In this document: positions 7,528 through 13,455 of the stretch, piece by piece | Numbering within the stretch: position 1 is the first letter of the stretch | How the letters are laid out: each line of letters opens with the position of its first letter | Origin: JBKEBX01 sp047974615 | GTDB lineage: Bacteria; Bacillota; Clostridia; Lachnospirales; CAMZNU01 | Length of the DNA: 15,334 bases | Assembly (NCBI GenBank): GCA_047974615.1 | Contig: JBKECM010000110.1 | Coordinates: forward strand, 1-15,334 | Direction of reading: 5' to 3' | Position numbers and translations under genes: made by a program | Notes under the pieces: model-generated | The model's input: only the letters and a program-made list of their open reading frames with translations | Database searches by the model: none | What the model was told of the DNA's origin: nothing

Positions 7528-8079
7528 ATGGATATGAACTTACCAAACAAACTTACGATTTTACGAGTTTTACTCGTACCTTTTTTCCTTTACTTTCTTT
7601 TAGCAGAAGGAGGAAGTGGTAATACTTATAAACTTATATCTTTAAGTATTTTTATTATAGCATCTGCTACAGATTATTTTGATGGATATTTAGCAAGAAA
7701 ACATAACCTTATTACAAATTTTGGTAAGTTTATGGATCCTATAGCTGACAAACTACTTGTAAATTCTGCGATAATAGCACTTTTGTACAACGGTGAAATC
7801 GGTGTAGTTGCTACTATCATTATAATATGTCGTGAACTTATAATTTCTGGCTTTAGACTTGTAGCCGTTACAAATAATGTTGTTATTGCAGCTGGTCAAC
7901 TAGGTAAATGGAAAACTGTTATTCAAATGATTATGGTTGTATGTTTGCTTTCTGGAGTACAACACATTAACGATATAACTAGCCTTATAGGTACGATTCT
8001 TATATATGCTAGTGTTTTACTTTCAGTTGTTTCATGTGTGGACTACATATGGAAAAATAAAGAAGTGTTAAAGGGTTAA
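7528..8079 (+). CDS. pgsA: PgsA, CDP-diacylglycerol-glycerol-3-phosphate phosphatidyltransferase, 183 aa
   Basis: Integral membrane enzyme that transfers a phosphatidyl group from CDP-diacylglycerol to glycerol-3-phosphate, making phosphatidylglycerol phosphate, the precursor of phosphatidylglycerol and cardiolipin. The CDP-alcohol phosphatidyltransferase signature is complete: D49-x2-D52-G53-x2-A56-R57-x8-G66-x3-D70-x3-D74. The opening NLPNKLTILR is typical of PgsA and argues for glycerol-3-phosphate as substrate. Several hydrophobic segments cover the rest. Length is normal. GGAG at 7517-7520 lies seven bases before the ATG. It is separated from rimO by 230 bases, mostly the MITE, but only three bases separate it from pncC. 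The product feeds the cardiolipin synthase encoded at 13456-14985. Confidence 0.94.
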   Translation: MDMNLPNKLTILRVLLVPFFLYFLLAEGGSGNTYKLISLSIFIIASATDYFDGYLARKHNLITNFGKFMDPIADKLLVNSAIIALLYNGEIGVVATIIIICRELIISGFRLVAVTNNVVIAAGQLGKWKTVIQMIMVVCLLSGVQHINDITSLIGTILIYASVLLSVVSCVDYIWKNKEVLKG

Positions 8080-8082
8080 TTA

Positions 8083-8565
8083 ATGATTGATTTAAGTTTG
8101 AAAGAAAATTTGGTTAGTATACTAAAGGATAAAAAATATAAACTTGCTGCTTGCGAGTCTTGTACAGGTGGTATGTTCATTTCTTCACTTATAGATATAT
8201 CCGGTACTTCGGATATAATCGATGAAAGCTATATTACCTATTCAAACGAGGCAAAATCACGTCTTTTAGGCGTATCTACGAACACTTTAGAAACTTATGG
8301 TGCTGTAAGCTATGAAACTGCCTATGAAATGGTTGAAGGACTTTATAATAGATGTGGTGCAAATGTTACTGTAAGCATTACAGGCATAGCCGGTCCTTTA
8401 GGTGGCACTACAGATAAACCTGTGGGCTTATGTTATATAGGTTACGATATAGAAGGAACTATACTTGTTGAAAAAATAAACAATACAGGTTCTCGTGTGG
8501 AAATACGTGAAAAAACAGTAATACATTGTATGAATAAACTTATAAATTTATTGGAGGAAAAATAA
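8083..8565 (+). CDS. pncC: PncC/CinA C-terminal domain protein, NMN amidohydrolase type, 160 aa
   Basis: Stand-alone version of the CinA C-terminal domain. In characterised members (PncC/YgaD) it deamidates nicotinamide mononucleotide to nicotinic acid mononucleotide in NAD salvage. Signatures: AACESCTGG (22-30), YSNEAKSRLLGV, TYGAVS (71-76), and ITGIAGPLGGTTDKPVG (99-115). It lacks the N-terminal molybdopterin-binding-like domain of full CinA, so the length of about 160 aa is right for the short form. The gene starts three bases after the pgsA stop with a weak AAGGG site, suggesting coupling. Its TAA stop directly abuts the recA ATG. Adjacency to recA is a widely conserved arrangement. The catalytic assignment follows the family and is not shown by this sequence alone. 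Confidence 0.9.
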   Translation: MIDLSLKENLVSILKDKKYKLAACESCTGGMFISSLIDISGTSDIIDESYITYSNEAKSRLLGVSTNTLETYGAVSYETAYEMVEGLYNRCGANVTVSITGIAGPLGGTTDKPVGLCYIGYDIEGTILVEKINNTGSRVEIREKTVIHCMNKLINLLEEK

Positions 8566-9810
8566 ATGGCAGGGGAAAAAAAACCAGCGAAACAAAAGGT
8601 AGATATTGGTTCTAGTGAAAAAGGTAAGCCAGAAAAAATGGAAGCTTTAAATGCAGCTTTAACAGGTATAGAGAAACAATTTGGCAAAGGTAGCATAATG
8701 CGTCTTGGAGATAACAAGAAAAATGAAAATATTAAAGTTATACCTACAGGTTCTTTAAGTTTAGACGTTGCTCTTGGTATAGGTGGTGTGCCTCGTGGAC
8801 GTATCGTTGAAGTTTTTGGACCTGAGTCAAGTGGTAAAACAACTGTTGCTTTACATATTGTTGCTGAAGCACAAAAAAATGGTGGTATTGCAGGCTATGT
8901 TGATGCCGAACACGCCCTTGACCCTATATATGCGAAAAACTTAGGTGTTGACGTAGATGAATTATATATTTCTCAACCAGATGACGGAGAGCAAGCTTTG
9001 GAAATTGCAGAAGCTATGATAAGATCTGGAGCTTTAGATATAGTAGTAGTTGACTCCGTTGCAGCACTTGTACCTCGTGCTGAAATCGAAGGTGAGATGG
9101 GTGATTCTCATATGGGTTTACAAGCTCGTCTTATGTCCCAAGCTTTACGTAAACTTATTGGTGTAGCTAACAAAACTGGTTGTACTGTTCTTTTCATAAA
9201 TCAGTTACGTGAAAAGATTGGCGTTTCTTATGGTAATCCTGAAACTACAACAGGTGGTCGTGCATTAAAGTTTTATGCTTCTGTTCGTATTGATATAAGA
9301 AGAACTGAAACTTTAAAATCAGGCACAGATATGATAGGTAACCGCACTCGTGTTAAAATAGCTAAAAACAAGCTTGCACCTCCTTTTAAACAATGTGAAT
9401 TTGACATTATGTATGGTGAAGGTATATCAAGAGAAGGTGACATATTAGATATAGCTACAGATTTAGACATTGTAAATAAATCTGGTTCTTGGTTCTCATA
9501 TAACAATGAAAAACTTGGACAAGGTCGTGAAAAAGTTAAAGTTTTATTTAGTGAAAAACCATGGTTATGTCGTGAAGTAGAAAACAAAGTTCGCGAAATG
9601 TTAGACCTTAAAACTTTACCACCTATTGAAGAAGTTATAGATAGCGAAGATGGTGAAACTACAGATGATAGCACTAAAAAAACTAAAGCTAAAAAAATAG
9701 TTGTTACTGATGATGGTGTAGAAACTGACGAAGATTTAGAAATTGATACTGATATTGATATTGATATTGACATTGATGTAGATGAAGAACTTGATATCAC
9801 TATATTATAA
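8566..9810 (+). CDS. recA: RecA recombinase, 414 aa, with an extended acidic C-tail
   Basis: ATP-dependent strand-exchange protein and SOS co-protease that forms filaments on single-stranded DNA. Walker A GPESSGKT is at residues 85-92. Other signatures are the VDAEHALDP segment, VVVDSVAALVP (Walker B), the L1 region (EMGDSHMGLQARLMSQALRK) and the L2 region (INQLREKIGVSYGNPETTTGG), followed by ALKFYASVRIDIRR. The core is normal. The ends are longer than in most RecA proteins (about 350 aa). The N-terminus has about 24 extra Lys/Glu/Gly-rich residues. The C-terminus has about 50 extra residues, Lys/Thr-rich and then acidic, ending in a run of alternating Asp and Ile. GGAGG (8553-8557) precedes the ATG by eight bases, supporting this start over internal ones. 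Last gene of the operon, closed by the terminator at 9875-9919. No SOS (LexA) box was recognised nearby. Confidence 0.97.
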   Translation: MAGEKKPAKQKVDIGSSEKGKPEKMEALNAALTGIEKQFGKGSIMRLGDNKKNENIKVIPTGSLSLDVALGIGGVPRGRIVEVFGPESSGKTTVALHIVAEAQKNGGIAGYVDAEHALDPIYAKNLGVDVDELYISQPDDGEQALEIAEAMIRSGALDIVVVDSVAALVPRAEIEGEMGDSHMGLQARLMSQALRKLIGVANKTGCTVLFINQLREKIGVSYGNPETTTGGRALKFYASVRIDIRRTETLKSGTDMIGNRTRVKIAKNKLAPPFKQCEFDIMYGEGISREGDILDIATDLDIVNKSGSWFSYNNEKLGQGREKVKVLFSEKPWLCREVENKVREMLDLKTLPPIEEVIDSEDGETTDDSTKKTKAKKIVVTDDGVETDEDLEIDTDIDIDIDIDVDEELDITIL

Positions 9811-9830
9811 AAGTACATAAAAAATTAAAA

Positions 9831-9869
9831 ATGGCATCATTGCAAAATGATTATATTTTAGGCATTTCC
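9831..9869 (+). repeat. Hairpin repeat, copy B (deleted form)
   Basis: ATGGCATCATTGCAAAATG (9831-9849) matches the left arm and loop of copy C with one difference. The right arm is missing. Instead the sequence passes to TTTTAGGCATTTCC (9856-9869), which matches 13 of 14 bases at the right end of copy A (1825-1838). This looks like an internally deleted copy lying between recA and its terminator. Confidence 0.55.
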
Positions 9870-9874
9870 CTATT

Positions 9875-9919
9875 AAAAAAGTTATAGATGAATTAATATA
9901 AATCATCTATAACTTTTTT
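9875..9919 (+). terminator. Bidirectional terminator between recA and the convergent gene
   Basis: A 17-bp perfect stem: AAAAAAGTTATAGATGA (9875-9891) with TCATCTATAACTTTTTT (9903-9919), loop of 11 bases. The T-run on one strand and the A-run on the other let it end both the recA operon and the minus-strand gene whose stop is at 9951. Confidence 0.88.
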
Positions 9920-9950
9920 TAATTAGACTACTAATTTTTTTATTTTAATA

Positions 9951-10538
9951 CTAATACTTAAATAAGTATGTTTTATTATCATAAGTACAACCATTTTTTA
10001 TAAGTTCATCTGATTTATCCATTATATTTTTCATTAACATAAGGTCTTCATCGAATAGCTTTTGGCTTGTAATTGCCATAGCGTGAAATTTAATAATAGG
10101 TTCTTTTTTAGTATTTTTAATTTTTCTAAAAAAGCTAACATCTTCTTCTCTTAGGAACATAGTAAAAGATGTTTTATCTTTTGTAAAAATGTTTGTAAAC
10201 TCATTGTATTCAAGTTCTGAAAACTCTTTGTCGTTATAAAAAACTCTTTTATCATTACCTAAATCTATAGTAATATGACTAATTTTTTGTGGCAAATATA
10301 TAGTGAAAGTAAGTTTTATAAAATATTCTTTTGCCTTATTATTCAAAACGATACTCGGTTTTATTCTAGTTACATTAATAGAGTTTGCAGTAAATACTGT
10401 TTGGTCTGTATAGGGATTATATTCTTCACGCATATTTGCTATTTCAAACAACTCTTTACTATCTATAGCCGCTTGATAAAAAAACAAAGATATAAAGAAC
10501 ACAACGAAAAACACTGATATTATAATTAAAACAGCCAT
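9951..10538 (-). CDS. Hypothetical membrane-anchored protein, 195 aa
   Basis: Family not recognised. The protein starts with a strongly hydrophobic stretch (about residues 2-22, Val/Ile/Phe-rich), which should act as an uncleaved signal anchor. No lipobox or clear signal-peptidase site follows. The remaining 170 residues are hydrophilic with alternating hydrophobic positions suggestive of beta strands (for example YFIKLTFTIYLP and ISHITIDLG), then a Lys/Glu-rich C-terminal helix region. Two Cys-poor acidic/basic patches are visible but no catalytic motif. The protein probably faces the outside. GGGGAGGG lies just upstream of the ATG (10536-10538) on the minus strand, and a good promoter sits at 10568-10596, so the gene is real and transcribed alone. 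It converges on recA, with the shared terminator at 9875-9919. Confidence 0.8.
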   Translation of the reverse strand: MAVLIIISVFFVVFFISLFFYQAAIDSKELFEIANMREEYNPYTDQTVFTANSINVTRIKPSIVLNNKAKEYFIKLTFTIYLPQKISHITIDLGNDKRVFYNDKEFSELEYNEFTNIFTKDKTSFTMFLREEDVSFFRKIKNTKKEPIIKFHAMAITSQKLFDEDLMLMKNIMDKSDELIKNGCTYDNKTYLFKY

Positions 10539-10567
10539 AAAACCCTCCCCATATATATTTCATAGCT

Positions 10568-10596
10568 AGTATATCACGTTTAAAGAATTTATACAA
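10568..10596 (-). promoter_or_regulatory. Promoter of the hypothetical membrane-anchored protein gene
   Basis: On the minus strand, TTGTAT (10596-10591) and TATACT (10573-10568) are spaced by 17 bases. The start point would be near 10561, giving a leader of about 23 bases with the GGGGAGGG site. Confidence 0.6.
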
Positions 10597-10642
10597 TATA
10601 CTATTTTCCTTGATTTCTTTATTTTGTATAGGTATTTTATAT

Positions 10643-10748
10643 TATGACATCATTGCAAAATGCAATGATGTCATATGAACTTCACTTTCGTATTATTATC
10701 CATTATATTACATTTTGTCAAGGATAAAACTATCACATTTCTAGTAAT
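10643..10748 (+). repeat. Hairpin repeat, copy C (perfect hairpin)
   Basis: ATGACATCATTGCA (10644-10657), loop AAA, TGCAATGATGTCAT (10661-10674) forms a perfect 14-bp stem, 15 bp with the outer T-A pair. TTTCTAGTAAT at 10738-10748 is identical to 1735-1745 of copy A, and the bases before it (AAAAC..CACA) are similar. The middle section has diverged or been replaced. It lies between the divergent promoters of the 9951-10538 gene and infC. There is no T-run, so it is not a typical terminator. Confidence 0.65.
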
Positions 10749-10771
10749 AATAAAAAAATTTGATTTAAGTG

Positions 10772-10800
10772 TTGACAACATAAAAATTGTGTAGTATAAT
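10772..10800 (+). promoter_or_regulatory. Consensus promoter of the infC-rpmI-rplT operon
   Basis: TTGACA (10772-10777) and TATAAT (10795-10800) are both perfect consensus hexamers with a 17-base spacer. This is the best promoter in the window, as expected for a translation operon. Transcription would start near 10807. Confidence 0.93.
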
Positions 10801-10806
10801 ATTAAA

Positions 10807-10956
10807 GTATTTAAGTAGATTTAATCTCACCTACGCCTTAGGCAATGGTTCATATTTTAGCTTTTATGTATTTTATATATGAGTTTTTTATGTTCTTTTA
10901 CAGGTAGATTAATAGTCTACCTGTTTTTTAATCACAAAAATGTTAAAATCGATATT
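10807..10956 (+). promoter_or_regulatory. infC leader with attenuator, probably an L20-type leader
   Basis: About 150 bases of untranslated leader lie between the promoter and the infC ribosome binding site. They contain the intrinsic terminator at 10901-10929. An upstream segment AATCTCACCT (10823-10832) can pair with AGGTAGATT (10902-10910), the 5' arm of that terminator, with one bulged C. That gives mutually exclusive antiterminator and terminator folds. GCC-TTA-GGC (10835-10843) could form a small hairpin between them. In other Firmicutes the same operon is controlled by ribosomal protein L20 binding its leader and promoting termination. That L20 is the effector here is inferred from the conserved operon; the alternative pairing is seen directly. 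Confidence 0.7.
10901..10929 (+). terminator. Leader terminator (attenuator) upstream of infC
   Basis: CAGGTAGA (10901-10908) pairs with TCTACCTG (10916-10923) around a 7-base loop, followed by six T (10924-10929). It lies after the promoter and before the genes, so it must be conditional. Confidence 0.85.
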
Positions 10957-10970
10957 AGGAGGTGTTATTT

Positions 10971-11483
10971 ATTTCTGATTTAATGATCAATGACGAAATA
11001 AGAGATAAAGAAGTTAGATTACAAGGTGTTGATGGAGAGCAATTAGGTATTTTTGAATTAAAAATAGCTCAAGAAAAAGCAGAAGCTTTAAACCTTGACT
11101 TAGTAAAAATATCACCAAAGGCTGTACCACCCGTATGTAGAATTATGGATTATTCTAAGTATAAGTTTGATAAAGCTAAAAAAGCTAAAGAAGCTCGTAA
11201 AAAACAAAAGATAGTTGACTTAAAAGAAATCCGTTTATCTCCAAATATTGATAAACATGATGTGGAAGTAAAAGCTAAAAATGCTATAAAGTTTTTATCG
11301 TCAGGTGCAAAAGTAAAAGTTTCCCTACGTTTTCGTGGTCGTGAAATGGGCTATGTACAAGCTGGTCGTGAAATAATGAACAGTTTCGCTGAAATATGTA
11401 GCGAAGTTGGTGTAATGGAAAAAAGTCTTTCTCAAGAAGGACGTCAAATGTTTATGTATTTAGCTCCTAAAGGAGATAAGTAA
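10971..11483 (+). CDS. infC: Translation initiation factor IF-3, apparent AUU start, about 171 aa
   Basis: IF-3 binds the 30S subunit, prevents premature 50S joining and checks the start codon and initiator tRNA. The protein reads SDLMINDEIRDKEVRL at the N-terminus (N-domain), a Lys-rich linker (KKAKEARKKQK), and the C-domain beginning KEIRLSPNIDKHDVEVKAKNA with VKVSLRFRGREMGY. I place the start at ATT 10971: AGGAGG (10957-10962) is eight bases upstream, the ideal distance. The in-frame GTG at 10962 overlaps the binding site, and the ATG at 10983 is 20 bases away. AUU starts for infC are established in E. coli and some other bacteria, where IF-3 represses its own non-AUG start. If only ATG, GTG or TTG are allowed, the gene would be annotated from 10962. 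First gene of the operon; rpmI follows after 36 bases. Confidence 0.93.
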   Translation: MSDLMINDEIRDKEVRLQGVDGEQLGIFELKIAQEKAEALNLDLVKISPKAVPPVCRIMDYSKYKFDKAKKAKEARKKQKIVDLKEIRLSPNIDKHDVEVKAKNAIKFLSSGAKVKVSLRFRGREMGYVQAGREIMNSFAEICSEVGVMEKSLSQEGRQMFMYLAPKGDK

Positions 11484-11519
11484 TAGAAAATAATTGTACA
11501 TTTTTAAGGAGGAAACAAC

Positions 11520-11717
11520 ATGCCTAAAATGAAAACTAAAAAAGCGGCTGCAAAGCGTTTCAAAGTTACAGGTACTGGTAAAATCAAATATCCAAAAGCT
11601 AATAAACAACATATTTTAACTAAGAAAACTGCTAAGAGAAAAAGACATCTTAGAAAAGCTGGTATCGTTTCAGATGCGAACTTTAAACAAGTTAAAAAGT
11701 TATTACCATATAGCTAA
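11520..11717 (+). CDS. rpmI: 50S ribosomal protein L35, 65 aa
   Basis: Small basic ribosomal protein of the large subunit. It has the typical start MPKMKTKKAAAKRFKVTGTGKIK, the middle HILTKKTAKRKRHLRKAG and the closing VKKLLPY. Length is normal. AAGGAGGAAACAAC immediately precedes the ATG. It sits between infC and rplT in the conserved order, 25 bases before rplT, and is probably co-regulated through the leader at 10807-10956. Confidence 0.98.
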   Translation: MPKMKTKKAAAKRFKVTGTGKIKYPKANKQHILTKKTAKRKRHLRKAGIVSDANFKQVKKLLPYS

Positions 11718-11742
11718 TATAGTTAAAATAGGAGGTTAAATA

Positions 11743-12099
11743 ATGTCTAGAGTTAAAGGTGCGTTAAACGCAAGAAAAAAACATAAAAAAGTACTTAGAA
11801 TGGCTAAAGGTTTCTTTGGCGCAAGAAGTAAACAATATAGAGTAGCTAAACAATCAGTTATGAGAGCTATGGCTCATTCATTTGCTGGTCGTAAGCAAAC
11901 AAAAAGAGAATATCGTCGTCTTTGGATTACACGTATCAACGCTGCTACACGTATCCACGGTCTTTCATATTCAAAATTTATGCACGGTTTAAAATTATCA
12001 AATATCAATATGAACAGAAAAATGTTAGCTGAACTTGCTGTTACAGATAGCGAAGCTTTCAAATCTTTAGTTGAAACAGCTAAAAAAGCTATAGCATAA
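11743..12099 (+). CDS. rplT: 50S ribosomal protein L20, 118 aa
   Basis: Early-assembly protein of the large subunit that binds 23S rRNA. In several bacteria it also represses its own operon by binding the messenger leader. Typical signatures: MSRVKGALNARKKHKKVLRMAKGF, GARSKQYRVAKQSVMRA, FAGRKQTKREYRRLWITRINAA, and YSKFMHGLKLSNINMNRKMLAELA. Length is normal (117-119). AGGAGG precedes the ATG at the usual distance. Last gene of the operon, closed by the terminator at 12109-12148. It is the likely effector of the infC leader attenuator. Confidence 0.98.
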   Translation: MSRVKGALNARKKHKKVLRMAKGFFGARSKQYRVAKQSVMRAMAHSFAGRKQTKREYRRLWITRINAATRIHGLSYSKFMHGLKLSNINMNRKMLAELAVTDSEAFKSLVETAKKAIA

Positions 12100-12108
12100 A
12101 TAATACAT

Positions 12109-12148
12109 AAAAAAAAGTAAAATTACATTTGTAATTTTACTTTTTTTT
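12109..12148 (+). terminator. Bidirectional terminator after rplT
   Basis: AAAAAAAAGTAAAATTAC (12109-12126), loop ATTT, GTAATTTTACTTTTTTTT (12131-12148): an 18-bp perfect stem with a T-run on each strand. It can end the ribosomal operon and also the convergent cls-antiporter transcript. Confidence 0.85.
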
Positions 12149-12161
12149 ATATCATTAGTTT

Positions 12162-12255
12162 CTTAATTTTTAGCCATTCTTGTAAACTATGCATTTATAA
12201 CGTCTTGAATTTGATTCACAAATCATGACTTAATTTGATTTTGCAATTATGCCAT
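12162..12255 (-). repeat. Hairpin repeat, copy D, overlapping the end of the antiporter gene
   Basis: Read on the minus strand from 12255, it begins ATGGCATAATTGCAAAAT and aligns throughout with copy A (1665-1759). Shared landmarks are the small hairpin ATTTG/CAAAT (12209-12213 and 12219-12223), AGACG, and the identical 17-base block CTTAATTTTTAGCCATT (12162-12178), which is the complement of 1743-1759. Its first bases are the last codons and TAA stop (12230-12232) of the antiporter gene. Confidence 0.68.
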
Positions 12256-13423
12256 CTAGCATTTTTTTATATGATAAATCAATAAATAAAGCACCAAGTG
12301 GTGCAGTAATTAAAATTGATAAAATTGAAACTGTTAACACAAGTTCTCCACAGGGTAAACCTAAAGCCAAAGGTATTCCACCTATTCCTGCTTGAACAGT
12401 TGCCTTAGGTACGTATGAACCCATACAAAAAATCCGTTCTTTTAATGAAAAGTTAGTTCCAATTAAAGCTATAAAAACACCTAATACTCTAAATAGCAAG
12501 GCAACAACCAAAATTAAAACTGTAATACTGCCACCAGCTATAGCATATTTTATATCCAACATAGAACCCACAAGTACAAATAAAACAATTTCAGCAGCTA
12601 TCCAAAGTCTATTGTATTTATCTCCAAGCCTTCTTGCTAAATTTATGTTCTTTTGGTTTATTATTATTCCCACACTCATTATTGCAAGTAATGAGGAAAA
12701 CGGTACTATGTTAATAAGTAAATCTTCTAAATATAAAAAAACAAATGAGGTACTAAGTAAAATTATAACTTTTACTGTATCACGAATATGAACTTTTTCA
12801 AAATATTTGGTTAATATATTTCCAAAAAAATATCCAAATAGTATTCCTGAAACAATAGAAAAGGGAATAACTAAAAAACTATAAAAATTAATAGCCTCTC
12901 CCGAATTAAGTCCTAAAAAAGCAGTAAAAATAACAATTACAAATACATCATCAACAGATGCCCCGGCTAAAATAAGTTGTGGTATTCTTTTTTTTGTACC
13001 ATAACCTTCTTCTTTTATTTTTATCATACGTGGTACAATAACAGCAGGAGAAACTGCAGCTAAAACAGCAGCTAAAATCCCTGCCTCTATAATAGATATA
13101 CCAAAAAAAATTGGTGCAAGTATGATTACTATAGCCATTTCAAAGCAAGCTGGAACAAAACACATAAGTATCCCCGAACGACCAACCTTTTTTAAATCAT
13201 CTATATTTAAAGAAAGTCCAGCCCTTGTAAGTATAATAACTAAAGCAAGCTCACGTAAATCATCAGCAATATATAATATCTTATCACTTAAAAGATTAAA
13301 ACCAAAAGGTCCAAGAATTATACCCGTTATTATCATACCAACTAAACTAGGCAGTTTAAGTCTATTAAAAATATTACCAAGGGTTAACCCACCTATAAAA
13401 ATCAAAGCCAAACTTATTAGCAT
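12230..13423 (-). CDS. Cation:proton antiporter, NHA/SLC9B-like (CPA2), 397 aa
   Basis: Polytopic membrane protein (about 11-13 hydrophobic segments along its length) expected to exchange Na+ or another monovalent cation for protons. Features resembling the NHA (SLC9B/NHA2-like) branch of CPA2 antiporters: LTRAGLSLN (66-73), SPAVIVPRM (125-133) followed by EEGYGTKKRIPQL (138-150), and ASVDDV (155-160) with the paired Asp158-Asp159 at the ion-binding position. NHA proteins show a very similar stretch before a similar Asp-Asp pair. An Asp-Asp pair is associated with electrogenic transport in this superfamily. The minus-strand start is preceded by GAGGT six bases upstream. The gene follows cls by 32 bases on the same strand and probably shares its transcript. 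A TAGTATAATAATG stretch in that gap could be an internal -10. The last seven or so residues are encoded by repeat copy D. Substrate is not determined. Confidence 0.88.
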   Translation of the reverse strand: MLISLALIFIGGLTLGNIFNRLKLPSLVGMIITGIILGPFGFNLLSDKILYIADDLRELALVIILTRAGLSLNIDDLKKVGRSGILMCFVPACFEMAIVIILAPIFFGISIIEAGILAAVLAAVSPAVIVPRMIKIKEEGYGTKKRIPQLILAGASVDDVFVIVIFTAFLGLNSGEAINFYSFLVIPFSIVSGILFGYFFGNILTKYFEKVHIRDTVKVIILLSTSFVFLYLEDLLINIVPFSSLLAIMSVGIIINQKNINLARRLGDKYNRLWIAAEIVLFVLVGSMLDIKYAIAGGSITVLILVVALLFRVLGVFIALIGTNFSLKERIFCMGSYVPKATVQAGIGGIPLALGLPCGELVLTVSILSILITAPLGALFIDLSYKKMLDGIIAKSN

Positions 13424-13455
13424 TTATTACCTCATAGTTAAAAATCATTATTATA

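Noticed and set aside
9273..9818. Long open frame antisense to the recA 3' half
   Set aside because: It is the complement of the recA acidic tail, giving a Ser-rich low-complexity product. No ribosome binding site was seen, and recA on the other strand is certain.
10275..10517. Open frame antisense to the 195-aa hypothetical gene
   Set aside because: The minus-strand gene has a promoter and GGGGAGGG site; the plus-strand frame has neither.
10643..10675. The perfect hairpin as a terminator for infC or the hypothetical gene
   Set aside because: No T-run follows on either strand, and it lies upstream of both genes, between their promoters.
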